Assembly (NCBI GenBank): GCA_932294295.1
Contig: OW028584.1
Coordinates: 25,281,638 to 25,345,637 of the forward strand
From: Alitta virens
Taxonomy: Eukaryota; Annelida; Polychaeta; Phyllodocida; Nereididae
Direction: 5' to 3'
DNA length: 64,000 bases
Under the pieces are notes generated by a model. That model did not search any database, had not been told where the DNA came from, and was given only the letters and a program-made list of their open reading frames with translations. Made by a program: the position numbers and the translations under genes. This document shows positions 33,736-45,218 of this stretch, piece after piece (position 1 is the first letter of the stretch; each line of letters opens with the position of its first letter).

Positions 33736-34448
33736 ATGTGACAACACTTTCACCATGTAAGATCAGATGGACTGATCCTCATCCAAAATCAGTTCCCCAA
33801 ATTCCATGTGTTGGAATTCCGTACATCATAATGGGAACAAGGGTGCTTGAATGCAATCATGGTCCGGGCTACAAGACAAAAGAAAATGTGAAAGTAGGCC
33901 TAAGCCACAAACACAATTTTACACTACAATTTATGCATGAATATCAGAAATCTCACTGTTGCATCTATTTTTATTTCTGAAAACGGCAGGATTGCCACAA
34001 TTATGCAAGAAAGAAAAAGCGATTGGTCCAGTCATCAAAGAAGCTGGATTGTCCAGCCAGGATATATATGCGACATGTTGTCAAATTCCCACAGCACAAG
34101 GTATGCCATGTTCAAGACTTCTTGGAAAGAATTCGCCCTGCCAACCAACACAATTACCCACCTTGCTTACTTGGAGCTTGTTTAAATTTATGAACTATAA
34201 CCTGTTGCAATTATATGTATATTATAGAAAGCCATGTACATGGAAATCCTAATGATTTTTTTCTCGTATTATCTCAGTCAATCTAATCTTTATTATAGTG
34301 CCAAGATGCGTGCCCTAAGAAAAAGGAAAGAGAAGCTGCGTCAAAGGAGTTACAATGCGCTTTGAAGTCAAATGATGTGGAAATGCATAATATGTATTAC
34401 TTGTGGCTGCCACCAGCTGAGATGCATAAAAACCATACAGTTGGAGAG

Positions 34449-36062
34449 GTAGGCTATATCCCTGTAGATTGCAAAAACCACTAAATTGACTTTCTAGAAA
34501 TGTTAGGCATTACTCTATTAACCTGCCAGATGTTTAGAAAATGTACCCATATGCAGGTAGGTAATATTGGATTTCCCTCAAGGCTTTCGGGGGACCCCCA
34601 CTCCAGCTCGACGACAGCGACTTTAACATTTTTAATGTGAACTACAAAAACACTGTCTTCATCAGCTGCCAATAGCACAGAATGACTGAGTTCAGGTTTT
34701 TGGTGTAATTGCAGCGTGTTTTGAATTTTTTAGCAGTGTTATGCTCTTTTTCTTTTTTTTTATCAGGAAAGTCATAACGTATGGAAGTGAGTTCTTGTTT
34801 ATTTGATGGGTGATGAACCGTTTTATAGTGTGGGTGATGAACCGTTTTATAGTGTATACACACATTATTACCAATCTGCCATGCTGTCAAATAGGTGGTT
34901 GTTAACATTTTGCTGCATCAATCTGCATTGTCAGACCATGTAGCCGTCTGTTATGCTCATTGTTGACCAGTTATTTATAGCTAGCAGCTTGTGACGTCAT
35001 TGACATTGTAAAGCAGTTGTGACGTCATCTCATAATCTTGTTATAAGTTGACGTCATAACATTGGAGGCATTGTTTACATAAATCAGTGCACATGCCTGT
35101 TAGTTTTCGTTTTGTTGTTATTATAAATCAGGAATGATATTGACAGCATGGCAGATTGGAATAATGATAATAACGAGTTTTATTTCGGGCCACATGGATT
35201 TTTGACAGCCTCGAGCCCTCCAGAATCATTGTCATCCCTTGCTTCACTCGGGCTGACAATTATTATTCTGTCAGGCCGACAACCGGTCTCTTGGGCTGTC
35301 AAAAAGCCATGTCGCTCTCATAAAACACGTTGTTATATTGGTAATTTGTCTTAATAATGCCTACCTAACTACTTCTACTTCTCTCCCACTAATAACAAAA
35401 AAAAGTGTCTGGAACCTTAAATTGTTTTTGAGTGATTGATTGCAGCAGTTTCTCTTTGGTTGATGGGCTTACTGGATATGGTTCTTGCTAATTTTAGATT
35501 AATTTATTTGTGCGCTTTTAAATTATTATGTAATACAGTGTATGCAATATTGCAGCCTTTACTGTCTGAGTCTGTGATAAATTACATTCTTGAAAGCTTT
35601 CAATGTTGTGAAATTCTTGCATTAGTATCACGTTAACACTTTGTAAAAAAGGTATTAATAGTTTTTGGTTTGGGATAGTATGTTTTTTAATACTTAAGGT
35701 GATATAAACTGAGGCTTCGTTATGATATCATGTATTCACAGCCATTTGACAAGAATTATGCTGTACATAATTTACCTAATAACAGGTTTAACGCCATAGT
35801 TATTTTGGGAACAGTATTTTGATAAATAAATTGCACACTTATAGGTAATGCACGTACTAATTTGTAAATTAGAAATTTTTTAACACAAGATTATATGACC
35901 AAAAAATTATAGTTTTGTCACCATTGCAGTATCTTCATGGAAGCTATATATGCAAAAACATTGCACTAACTGCACTTACATACTTACTACATGTCGTTTA
36001 TCATTACCAAAATTAATGCAGTTGTTGCATGTGTTGATAAAGTTTCATTTGGGTTTTGACAG
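34449..36062. other. Intron 3 of the MULE-like pseudogene
   Basis: Large intron with a small palindromic MITE (35171-35336). Nothing else recognised. Confidence 0.5.
35171..35336. mobile_element. Small palindromic MITE
   Basis: The two halves are inverted: left CACATGGATTTTTGACAGCC against the complement of right GGCTGTCAAAAAGCCATGTC, extending outward through GTTTTAT / ATAAAAC and TAACGAG / CGTTGTTA. About 166 bp, non-coding. Confidence 0.75.
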
Positions 36063-37445
36063 GCTGCAGATTCTGTGATGCCAATTGACAAGCGCCTGGC
36101 AGCATATATCAGAAAGAAAGTAAAGGAAGACAACATCTCAAGCACAAAAGAGATGAAGACTCTCTTAGCAGAATATGTGAAAGTGTTGTTTGAGGGAAAA
36201 TGCCTCCCTGCCAGGACCAGGACCAACACAAAATATTGGCCGACAACCGACCAGATACGGAATAATATGCTCATGTCCACCATGCACGCAAGGTTAACCA
36301 CCATTTACTTTCCATTGTATATTTAGTATTTTGTGCATGTAGTATACATGTTGCTTGTTTGTGGATTGAATAATCCATTTCCCTTAGGCTATGATAGTTT
36401 TTTTATATTTATTCTTGAGGTCAAAATACTTTGTCTTATATTTAGTGCAATCAAGATATCCATTTAGTGAGGAAGCTTATGAATTGGTTTCATAATTACT
36501 GGCTAACTAGTGTCACTGATTTAGCATGTTAAATGGTACTATTACCCATTACACTATCTAACATATATACTGACCAGTCAATATGAAATGTATGCGTTGG
36601 GCCACATAATTTAGGCAAAGTTGCGGTTCCCATGCAGGCATGAGTTGCCACATGATATATTAAACATTTGCAAAGAACTTATTAGCAAATGAAGCAAAAC
36701 ATTGAATTCTGATGATATTTTACCATAAGCCCCGTTGTTTGACATGCATCTGGTATCATTTGAATCTATAACTAATTACATTGATGCAACAAATCAGTCA
36801 GGGTATTATTGTACAAATTGTTTGATGTTGGGCACATTATTCTGTCAGTGGCATCAGGGCCATGTTCGACCAGTGTTTGGACAACAGTGTCGGCTTAGCT
36901 TACGCCATTATTGTGCAAAATGCTCTGGGATCAACTCTTGCAACCCTGATGACCCAACAGAGGTACATATGTACTAATTTCAATATGCCTTACATGTGCA
37001 TGTTACCTGGTCAGGATTGTGTAGTATCATATTAATAATGTTAACAATATCTTTCCCAAAATTGCAGGGATAGTGCTCTTGATCAATCCTATCTGCGTGA
37101 CATGGTTGAAGATTGGAGGCAGGAGAACAATGATGATGAATTCTACCTCAGACTGAAGCCAGTGAAGGACCAACAAGGATCTCCTGTTGAATGAGGATGA
37201 GGTCACAACATCAATGACCCCCCAAGTCGCACAAAGTCTATTGGGAAACAGGGCAAAGTTCTTGTTTGTCCATCAGACTAGATGGCAAAGAGAACTACTG
37301 GCGAGATATGGCAACAAACTTTGTCTGCTTGATGCGACCTATCGGACCTCTACGTATTCATTACCATTATATTTTTTAGTGGTCCCAACGAATGTTAACT
37401 ATATGGTTGTGGCCTCCTTCATTACCGAAACAGAAGATTCACTCT

Positions 37446-37633
37446 GTTTGGATCTGCTTGTGTTGACAGACAATAAATACAGTTCGCCGATGTGAGGATG
37501 ATGTAGTTTATTCAGGCCCACATTACACTATACAAGATGGCGTCCTCTGACGTTCGCTCATTAACATAAAAGCCACGTAACCATGGGAACTCCCCCTAGC
37601 GTTAATGTACAGAACTATTCTGATATGTGAACA
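37446..37633 (-). mobile_element. 188-bp insertion, probably a solo LTR
   Basis: Flanked by CACTCT on both sides (37440-37445 and 37634-37639). On the minus strand it starts TGTTCACATATC and carries CTGAATAAAC (a polyadenylation-like signal). It splits the transposase-like exon, whose frame is in phase on both sides. Solo-LTR status is inferred from TSD, TG start and AATAAA; the other end does not finish in CA. Confidence 0.6.
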
Positions 37634-37936
37634 CACTCTCCATCAGTGAGGCATTGAAAATCATTCATGGCTGGAATCCAGCCTGGATGCCTAAGTATTT
37701 TCTGATGGACTATGACGAAGAAGAGATCTCTGCAATAGAGTCGACATTACACACAAACAAGTACAGGTACTTTCATAGAAGGATATCATGATTATTTGCA
37801 CAAAGAGCAACTTAATAGCTTGCACATTACATCTCTTTAAAGCACTGTCTTTATATAATCTGTCATCAAATTCGAGCCATGTGAATGTGAAGCAGAATTT
37901 GGTTAAATGAAGCAGAAGGGCTATGTAATAGAAAAA

Positions 37937-38036
37937 GGAAGCCATTGTTGTTGACATTGACATTTCCACCCGGAAGTGTTTGTGCACATGCACGCATTTA
38001 TTAGTGAAAGGGTCTATGTCAACAACAATGGCTTCC
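37937..38036. repeat. Perfect 21-bp inverted repeat at the start of the SAP-SWIM ORF
   Basis: 37937-37957 and 38016-38036 are exact reverse complements (the right arm begins ATGTCAACAACAATGGCTTC), separated by 58 bp. Both candidate start codons (38016, 38028) lie in the right arm. An RNA from this strand would form a long stable hairpin around the initiation site. Confidence 0.9.
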
Positions 38037-38417
38037 CACGCGAAGTTGAACAAACTGACGAAGCCACAACTGACCAAACTACTTGATTATGATCCACCAC
38101 CTGGTATTAAAAAAGCAGAGTTGATAGAAAGAGTGATCGCGGGAAAAGCAACAGCAGCATCAATACCTGCCATTGGGGCCCAGGTGTGCAGTGCAAGTGC
38201 ACTCATACCCTGGATCCCTAGTAAAAGTGACTTGCCTCCCTTGGACAAGGTTAATTATCAAGAGCCTTCCGGCCTGCCGGACATCTCATTTTCTGTGATT
38301 TATGACTTTATGATTTGTCGATGGACCCATGAAGGTCATTCTAACAATTTCAAAGGCCTTGATAGAGCTACAAGACACCTTGATGCTGGTGATGTGGGCA
38401 GCATGGCTGTATCCAAG
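38016..38417 (+). CDS. Exon 1 of a SAP-like, SWIM-family protein
   Basis: The start is 38016 or, more likely by similarity, 38028 (MASHAKLNKLTKPQ). The first ~40 residues look like a SAP-type helix-extended motif (KLNKLTKPQLTKLLDYDPP...KKAELIERVI), then a linker and a conserved block (LPDISFSVIYDFMICRWTHE, FKGLDRATRHLDAGDV). This arrangement resembles the N-terminal part of invertebrate SWIM-YqaJ nuclease proteins (family knowledge). It ends at a clean donor (CCAAG|GTAAGA) in phase 0. Located just downstream of the MULE-like pseudogene, same strand. Confidence 0.6.
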
Positions 38418-38506
38418 GTAAGAAATGGAATAAACACCTATATAATATGTCTATGACACTTTTGACAGGCTATGTATACATACTCTTTTTTATTTTTTAA
38501 TCATAG

Positions 38507-38631
38507 ATAGACAACAACACAGTATACCTAAAATCTTCTTGTGCAGCTTCAATGAAAAATACCAGGTATACGGTGTACATTTGTATGATCCGTGGCAACC
38601 CACAGTATGCCTACTGCCACTGTCCAGTAGG
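38507..38631 (+). CDS. Exon 2 of the SAP-SWIM protein
   Basis: Acceptor TTTTTTAATCATAG, then IDNNTVYLKSSCAAS and MIRGNPQYAYCHCPVG; the CHC pair begins a SWIM zinc finger (CxCx(n)CxH). It ends at donor GG|GTAAGT. The exon carrying the second half of the finger and any YqaJ nuclease domain was not found downstream, so the gene may be a fragment or have a long intron. Confidence 0.6.
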
Positions 38632-39195
38632 GTAAGTAGATGGTGGGTGATTAGCTTTATAATTTTAATTATTTTGGCTTAAACCACTGAATGTGGTATG
38701 GAGCATGAAACAACAAAGTACAATAGCACGAAATATACAGACTAGCACACAATATACATATTATCTCACGCTAGGAAAAAGAAAGTAAGAAATAATAAAA
38801 TAATAATCTCCCTCCAATTGCCAGCCTAAATGTTTTTGAAACCAGTGATATAAAATTACTAATTCCAGTTATTAAATAGTACTGATCTTGTTTATATGCA
38901 GAATTCTAACTTTTTTAATCCGAAAACGGGTAAATGAAACAGAATGTTCTGTGTAGGTTCCCGTTAGGACAAAAAGATAATGAATCACCTTTGTACAAGC
39001 TAAATACAACAACTTACCATTTCAATTCATTATGCATCTATTTAGTTATACATGAATAAAGATAATTTTGATAATACCTCAGCACAGACATAATACACTG
39101 ACATAATACGTACATCAAAGGCGAGAACACCCACACCTATTAAAGATCTGTGGTCTTCATTTAAATGCCAAACCCTCTGTAATCTCATTGTTGTG
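38632..39195. other. No gene seen
   Basis: AT-rich, presumed intron or spacer. Confidence 0.4.
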
Positions 39196-39440
39196 TTATT
39201 TGTGGCTGCAACAGCCTCTCCAAGCAACTGTGGAAGAAACAATTGGCAGCGACTCTTTTGTGCTGCAGATAATCTCCTGGGATGTCCATTTACGTATCTT
39301 TCCGCTAACAGACAAGCAGCAACAGTCTTCTGGTTCATCCTCTTCACTCAACTTAATTTTCTTGGCTGCTGATGTGGACGCACTTTCTTGTGATGCAACT
39401 GGATGCCATTCAACAAGAGGATCCTTTAATTTCTTTACCT
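39196..39440 (-). other. Possible coding exon, unrecognised
   Basis: On the minus strand an acceptor-like TCATTTTTATCAG precedes an open stretch (KKLKDPLVEWHPVAS, then ASTSAAKKIKLSEEDEPED) with charged, protein-like composition. A second minus frame (39347-39042) is also open. No family recognised; could be a decayed exon. Confidence 0.3.
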
Positions 39441-39546
39441 GATAAAAATGAGAACATAAAAACTTAAATAGATGCCAAATTTGAACATAGCATGTACAGT
39501 TGATCCGAAAATTATAAATCACCATTATTACAAAACTAATAAGCAA

Positions 39547-41455
39547 TTAGGTCTAAATTCAAAATTACGACGTAATGGGAATTAATTGATAAATTAAAAA
39601 ACATCAGCATGAACATTACTTCCAAAAATGGTCACAAGGGGGGGGGGGCATCTTAATAACCGGCTTGGTATTTAATGAGGGTCAACTGTAATCACTTACA
39701 CTCTCATTCCAAGACATTAATATCACCTGTTCGGGTGTATTTCCTGCTAGGAAAATTACATTTTAGAAATATGATCACACCATCATCTCTTGCATACAAT
39801 TTACAATAATGAACACAAAAGCATTAAATACTGATCAAATTCTACGAAAAGCAAAAGAAAAAAAAAAAAACTTAAGATGGTATTACCACTAATTTGGTGG
39901 ACATAATCACACCCCACATGCGAGTCAAGCCAAATGTATGACTTTGAGCACGAAAACGAACCGAGGCCAAAGATGGTCTTTTACATTGTAGTTGACTAGG
40001 CGCAGAGACGTAATATTAATTTAAAAAATGGGCGGCGTTGACTTTGACTTTGCTTTTTGCGTCAAGTCACCGTCGTTAAAAACAGGCTGTGACTTGAGTA
40101 TCATGACAATCGCCGAGTTAGAGGTTGATGATTCTATATCATAGCAGTGTAATAATAAAGAACTTAATTGATTCAACCAGCTGATATTCCCCAGCTTATT
40201 TCACAAAAATGTCATTGTTGCAATCAAACTGTAGTATTCTAGTTCAATCGTTGTTGACCTCTTGATTCTCGTGGACAGAACCGGCATGCATGAGCAACGA
40301 TCTGTAAACTGTGGGGCCAAGTCGGGCCAGGCGTTTTTTTTTCGTCACAAAGCAAAGTCGTTAACTATTTTGTTGTGTATTTTATCACTAAATGTCCGTA
40401 ATAAGGCCATTATTAATGCATTCTTATGCCACGCCATTGCACTACGCTGGGCGCTTGGTACCAAAACTGCTGCTGATAGCGCGATTCGCAGGCCCTATTC
40501 AGATAAGCCTGTGACTTGTTAGGTCTGCGCTCCTGGTCTAATGACTTGTATGACATGAAAATACTTAACTTCACTTCTAGTCGACATTTTTCCAAAGATT
40601 CTGCTAGCTCAAAATGTGAAAATTGGCTTTGGGCAGTGGCGTAGCTACAGGAGGCACGTTCCCATATTATGGGGGGGGGGGGGAGGGGTGCACCCTAAAT
40701 ATTAGACTTTATAACATTCTGTGACCAGATGCAAGGATGCTGCAACCCAGCATCACAGCTCATCTGTTGCTTATTGGCTGGCTGCTGCCAAATAACATCA
40801 TGGAATATCCTGATGTGACTTCACTGGCTCACTAGAGGGTACTGTGGCATGACCAAAAGTTTAGGCAGAAGTATGACTTAAAATATGCCTTTTTAGGGTT
40901 TTAAAATTACGCAATGGCAGTGTTATTAGTGAAAGTTTGTTAACAAGATATATTCTAACAGATTTATGAAATTAAAAATATCCATTTTAGGGCACCTTTA
41001 AAGCACGCCATTAATGCATATTAATGATACATTTTACTGTTAGCATTTCAAAGAGAAGATATTTATGCTCTTTAAATGTCTATTAGATTATTAAAATAAA
41101 TTTTAATGAATCAATGAAATATTTTATATAGTATGATTTGGTCAAACCGCGGTAAATCGGGGAAAGTCAAGAATATTTTCATTTTGCATATTCAAATTTA
41201 TTTGGGCTTTTTGCGGAAAAGGTGGCAAAAAAATCAGAAGAACACAAGTGGCCCTGAATTCACATTTCAATACATTACAGCACCCCCCTGAAACTGATGA
41301 AATTAATCTGACTGTGGGGAAATAATATACAACCTATAATTCCTATGAAACTGCGATTCTGCTTTTTGTAGTCATTTAATTGCGATTCTACTTATTGTAG
41401 TTTTTTTTATTTCAAGGCCAAATTTGGCCCTAAAGCAATCTTTTTAATTTTTATG
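39547..41455. other. No gene seen; G runs and dispersed-repeat fragments
   Basis: Holds G homopolymers (about 39640-39648 and 40671-40684) and a GGGCAGTGGCGTAGCTAC phrase (about 40633-40650) that is common at transposon junctions in animal genomes. No ORF with recognisable similarity. Confidence 0.45.
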
Positions 41456-41742
41456 CCAGCGTGTAGCCCGTCAAAAAACCGCACATTTTGGTATATAGAT
41501 CATCTCTGTAGGTGCAACGGCCGCCGATATATTAACCCGCCGTGAACCGCTTTGAGCTTGATGGTGAAAATGACATACAAAGGCGGAGCCTATTTTCGTG
41601 CTGAGCTGGCAATCAACGATGACGTCACCGCCTGGTCCTATAAAAGCTGGCGGCGGCTGGCAGTTGTTCAGTGAGTTTTCTCTGCTATTTAGAAGAGTAT
41701 CCACGTCGTTGAAAATGGCATGTACGAAACAAACCACCAGAA
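41456..41742 (+). pseudogene. Truncated histone H3 copy: promoter, leader and first nine codons
   Basis: Matches 285-567 closely, including TGACGTCA (41619-41626) and TATAAAA (41639-41645). The ATG is at 41715. The coding part reads M-A-C-T-K-Q-T-T-R, so it shares Thr7 with the intact gene but has Arg2 changed to Cys. Similarity stops at 41742, exactly where LINE sequence begins. No further H3 sequence is present. It cannot make a histone, but the promoter elements look intact. Confidence 0.92.
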
Positions 41743-41792
41743 CTAGAGCCCCCTTTTTGGGACCTCCTGTCACCCAACATGGCATGTAAAAG

Positions 41793-42080
41793 AACTAAGG
41801 TAATAAAACCAGTTACTGCCATCTTTCCATTTCTCTAGCGAATACTATTTAACAATAGATGGCGCTTCCACCCAACTCACTATCGGCCACCTGTTAAATA
41901 AGGCATAAACCAAAATGACACAGCAGCTCTGCTATATACTGTTAAATCATGATGTATTAGATTAGGCAAAGATATTGCCAAATGGCACTAAAGTAAATAG
42001 GGGCTAAGGTATTAAAACCAGTCAACTAATTTGTAAAAATGCATATCCTGAATCATATGACTAAGGCAATAAAGCCAGTC
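41793..42080 (+). other. Three bulged hairpins in the LINE 5' region
   Basis: Each is 22 nt: outer 4-bp stem, 2-nt 5' bulge (AA), 3-bp inner stem, 6-nt loop. Hairpin 1 (41793-41814): outer AACT/AGTT, inner GGT/ACC, loop AATAAA. Hairpin 2 (42002-42023): outer GGCT/AGTC with one G-T wobble, inner GGT/ACC, loop ATTAAA. Hairpin 3 (42059-42080): outer GACT/AGTC, inner GGC/GCC, loop AATAAA. Paired changes preserve base pairing. Structure is predicted by eye. Confidence 0.65.
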
Positions 42081-42169
42081 ACCAAAATATCTTGGGGATA
42101 TACAAACCACCAGGGGGCCACCTGTTGCTTTTACATAGAAACACAATCAGCCATAACAGATCTTAATAG

Positions 42170-43070
42170 ATGAGACTCATATCACTAAACTGTAGAGCAG
42201 GCATTAATAATAAGGATAAGTTAAAGAAGCTAATATATTACCTGCAACAGCACTCCTGGCACATAGCACTTCTGCAGGAAACTTATAAAATTAATGCGAA
42301 AGCTTGGGAGAAACTTAGTAGTGCTCTAAAAGTAAAGATCTTACAGGACCCTAACACCCAAGGAAAGCCTGGCACAGGGACAGCTACTCTTATTAAAGAT
42401 AGTATATTACATAAAGTAGTGAGCCATAAGTTCCTAAATAATACTAGAACAATAAAAATAATAATAGAACAGGATAATCAAAAATATCATATACTAAACA
42501 CTTATATTCACACTAAAAGTAATGAAAAACATAAAGACTTCATAGCTCTAGATAATTATATTAAAACAATAGTAAATCATATAGTAATAGGAGGGGACCT
42601 CAATAGTGTAACAGAATCATCTCAAAGAACAAGCATAGTAGAAAATGCACGAGCTGATGAATGCTTGATTAATTTAATTAAAAATAATTACTTAATAAAT
42701 TTACCTTTATATTTTAAATTCTACATACCTACTTACATAGGACAGAGTAGCTCAGCCATGTTAGACCGCTTCATCTCATCTGATACTAGCTTTGTCAAAG
42801 AACTATAATTCATATATATGTCCATTTAGTGACCATCTAATGGTGACATTAGACATCTTTGATAGTGAATGTCAAAATGAGAACAGGAAACATAAAACTC
42901 ACTGGAAACTCAACACCAGTCTGCTAGAGGATATAAATGTAATAAATAGTTTAAGGGTATTATGGACAGATTGGAGTTTGATGAAAGTCAACTTCCAATC
43001 ACTACAGACATGGTGGGATAAGGGGAAAAAAAAAGATAAAGCAATACCTAATAGAGGTGGGAATAAATAA
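42170..43070 (+). pseudogene. LINE ORF2: AP-type endonuclease domain
   Basis: Motifs of the LINE endonuclease appear in order: SLNCRAG, LLQETY (catalytic Glu), VIGGDLNSV (GGDxN), SSAMLDRFIS. After a frameshift near 42806 comes SDHLMVTLDI, the SDH motif. The enzyme would nick target DNA to prime reverse transcription. The frameshift and the stop at 43070 disable it. Confidence 0.85.
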
Positions 43071-45170
43071 AGCTAGAAGAATAAGAAGTAGGGAAACTGC
43101 ACTAATAAATGAAATAGAGACTCAACTCAAGCAATCGAATCCACACATCAGAGAGATAAACAGTATGAAGGCAGAGCTGAATGACATAATGGACTACAAC
43201 ATAGAAGGGGCAAAAGTAAGATCATGACAGTTACAATTACCATCAGAAGAAAAAGGCTCGAAGAACTTCTTTAATCTCGAGATAAAGAACAACACGAAGG
43301 AAAGTATTACTACCTTGGTTAAAGACAATATTGAGTTATATAAGGAGGAGGTAAAGAATGAAATACATGATTTCTATACTAAGCTATACACTTTAGAAGG
43401 AAGTGACTCTGAAGCCACTAATTGTCTTCTAGAACACATAAAGGAAGCGGACTTGAATGAGCAACAGAAGATATCACTAAATAGATTCATTAGCACAGAT
43501 GAACTAAAATTAGCTCTGGGTAAAATGAAGAGCAACAAAACTCCAGGGAGTGATGGCCTCCCAATGGAATTCTACATCAAAACCTGGGATTTCATTGGGG
43601 AGGACCTCACTGAGATAGTAAATAACAATTCCTTGAAGGGGAAATGTCTAAAACACAGAAAGAAGCGATAATAAAGCTTCTATATAAGAAAGGTGACAGG
43701 AGACTTCTAAAAAACTGGCGACCTGTAAGCCTATTAAATGTAGACTATAAGCTACTGAGCTCTGCTCTGTCAAACCGGCTATCAAAAGTCTTGGATAGAA
43801 TAATATCTAATACACAAGGATGTGCAATAAAAGATAGATATATCTTTGAAAACCTCCGTATGATTGAGGACATGATCACAAGATTTGAATTTATGGATGA
43901 TAATCAAATATATAAAGGAGGAATTATCAAGGTCCTCGACCTTGAGAAGGCCTTTGACATGGGTGAAAACTTCACAAATTGGGTCAAACTGTTGTATACA
44001 AACATCACAACATGTATTCAAACCCCATATGGCTATACGGATCAAATACAGGTCACCAGGTCGGTTAGACAGGGGTGCCCCTTCGGCATGATGCTATTTA
44101 TAATATCAGAGCCGGTACTAAAGATGATAAATAATGATGTAAGATTAAAGGGAATAAGACTAGACAAGGATAAAGCAGTAAAAATATGCGCCTATGCAGA
44201 TGACACTACCCTTTTCCTACAAAACAGCAGGGAAGAGTCGATTTGCAGCGAGCTAATTAAGATTTATGAAAAGGCCTCAGGGGCCAAGTGTAATGAGGAA
44301 AAAACCAGTAAGCTACTCTTTGGGCAATATAGAAAAATGCAAAATATAACAAATCAAGACCCAATAGAAATATTGGGCATATGTTTTCACCATAATAAGA
44401 CCCAAAGAGTGGATATAAACTGGGAAGGTACAATTAATAAAATAAGAAGTAGCTTAAATAAATGGCGACATAGACATATGACTATGTTAGGCAAATCAAC
44501 CATAGTAAATGCTATGGTGATATCAAATACAGCCTATATTAACAGGATCATACCTGCCAACGCCAAACATATAAAAAAGATAGAAAAGCTGATAAATAAT
44601 TTTCTTATTAGCGCTAGGCCATTACTATATTCAAATAAACAACTGATCAGACCAGTGGCCGATGGGGGTTTCAACCTGCCAGATTTCCAGACAAAATGTA
44701 GATCCCAGCATTACATGTGGCTTCACCACTACATATCAACCAAAGAACATCCATGGAAGATATTATTTAAACAGCTAAGTGGTAACCTGCTGAATAAGTT
44801 CAATATAAGCGAGCAATGCAGACAGGGTCCTATGGTCCCCAATGTTGGTAGCACTTATAATAGTTTCAATAGAAAACCATGTGATAACCCCATTGCATGG
44901 CAAACAGTGGCCTTTAAGGCAATATACCTAGAAAATATCAAGTCGCTATACCAACCTTACTCCATAGAAACAATCTTAAAGACCCTTAACTGGAAAGGGA
45001 TATGGAGTAGATGGGCCAATAGACCTTTTAGTAACAAATACAAAGTACAGATGCATACAGTGATAACGGACCATTTTAATAAAATAAAATACTATAATAA
45101 GTCGCAAAATTGCCCGTTATGTGACTTCGCCTTTGTACAATCTCGTGACCACTCGTTCATAAATTGCTAG
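43071..45170 (+). pseudogene. LINE ORF2: reverse transcriptase
   Basis: 43315-43671 carries the pre-RT region (MKSNKTPGSDGLPMEFY). The long frame 43644-45170 carries the core: LKNWRPVSLLNVDYKL, KVLDLEKAFD, RQGCPFGMMLF, and KICAYADDTTLFL with an intact YADD pair. A run of about 20 residues after KAFD is missing compared with L1/Tx1 RTs, and there are frameshifts near 43300 and 43640. The C-terminus has a CCHC-like motif (CPLCDFAFVQSRDHSFINC), usual in L1/Tx1-group ORF2. Confidence 0.88.
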
Positions 45171-45218
45171 GGTGTACAGCCGCTCCATAGATACATATGC
45201 CAGCAGTGGGGACTAAAA

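Larger units (their letters stand above)
33736..37766 (+). pseudogene. Spliced CaRF-like / MULE transposase-derived gene, broken
   Basis: Five exons with good splice sites: 33736-33893, 33990-34100, 34299-34448, 36063-36292 and 37068-37766. Exons 1-4 give a Cys/His-containing domain like the N-terminal region of CaRF-type proteins (CVGIPYIIMGTRVLECNHG; DCHNYARKKKRLV; LDCPARIYMRHVVKFP; KYWPTTDQIRNNM). Exon 5 gives a MULE-type transposase core (FLFVHQTRWQRELLARYGN, LLDATYRTSTYSLPLYFLVV, IIHGWNPAWMPKYFLMDYD). It is broken by a frameshift near 37180 and by a 188-bp insertion (37446-37633). Introns 1-3 are phase 0 and intron 4 is phase 2, all consistent. In other invertebrates such genes are multicopy and transposon-related (family knowledge). 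A later C-terminal exon was not found. Confidence 0.7.
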
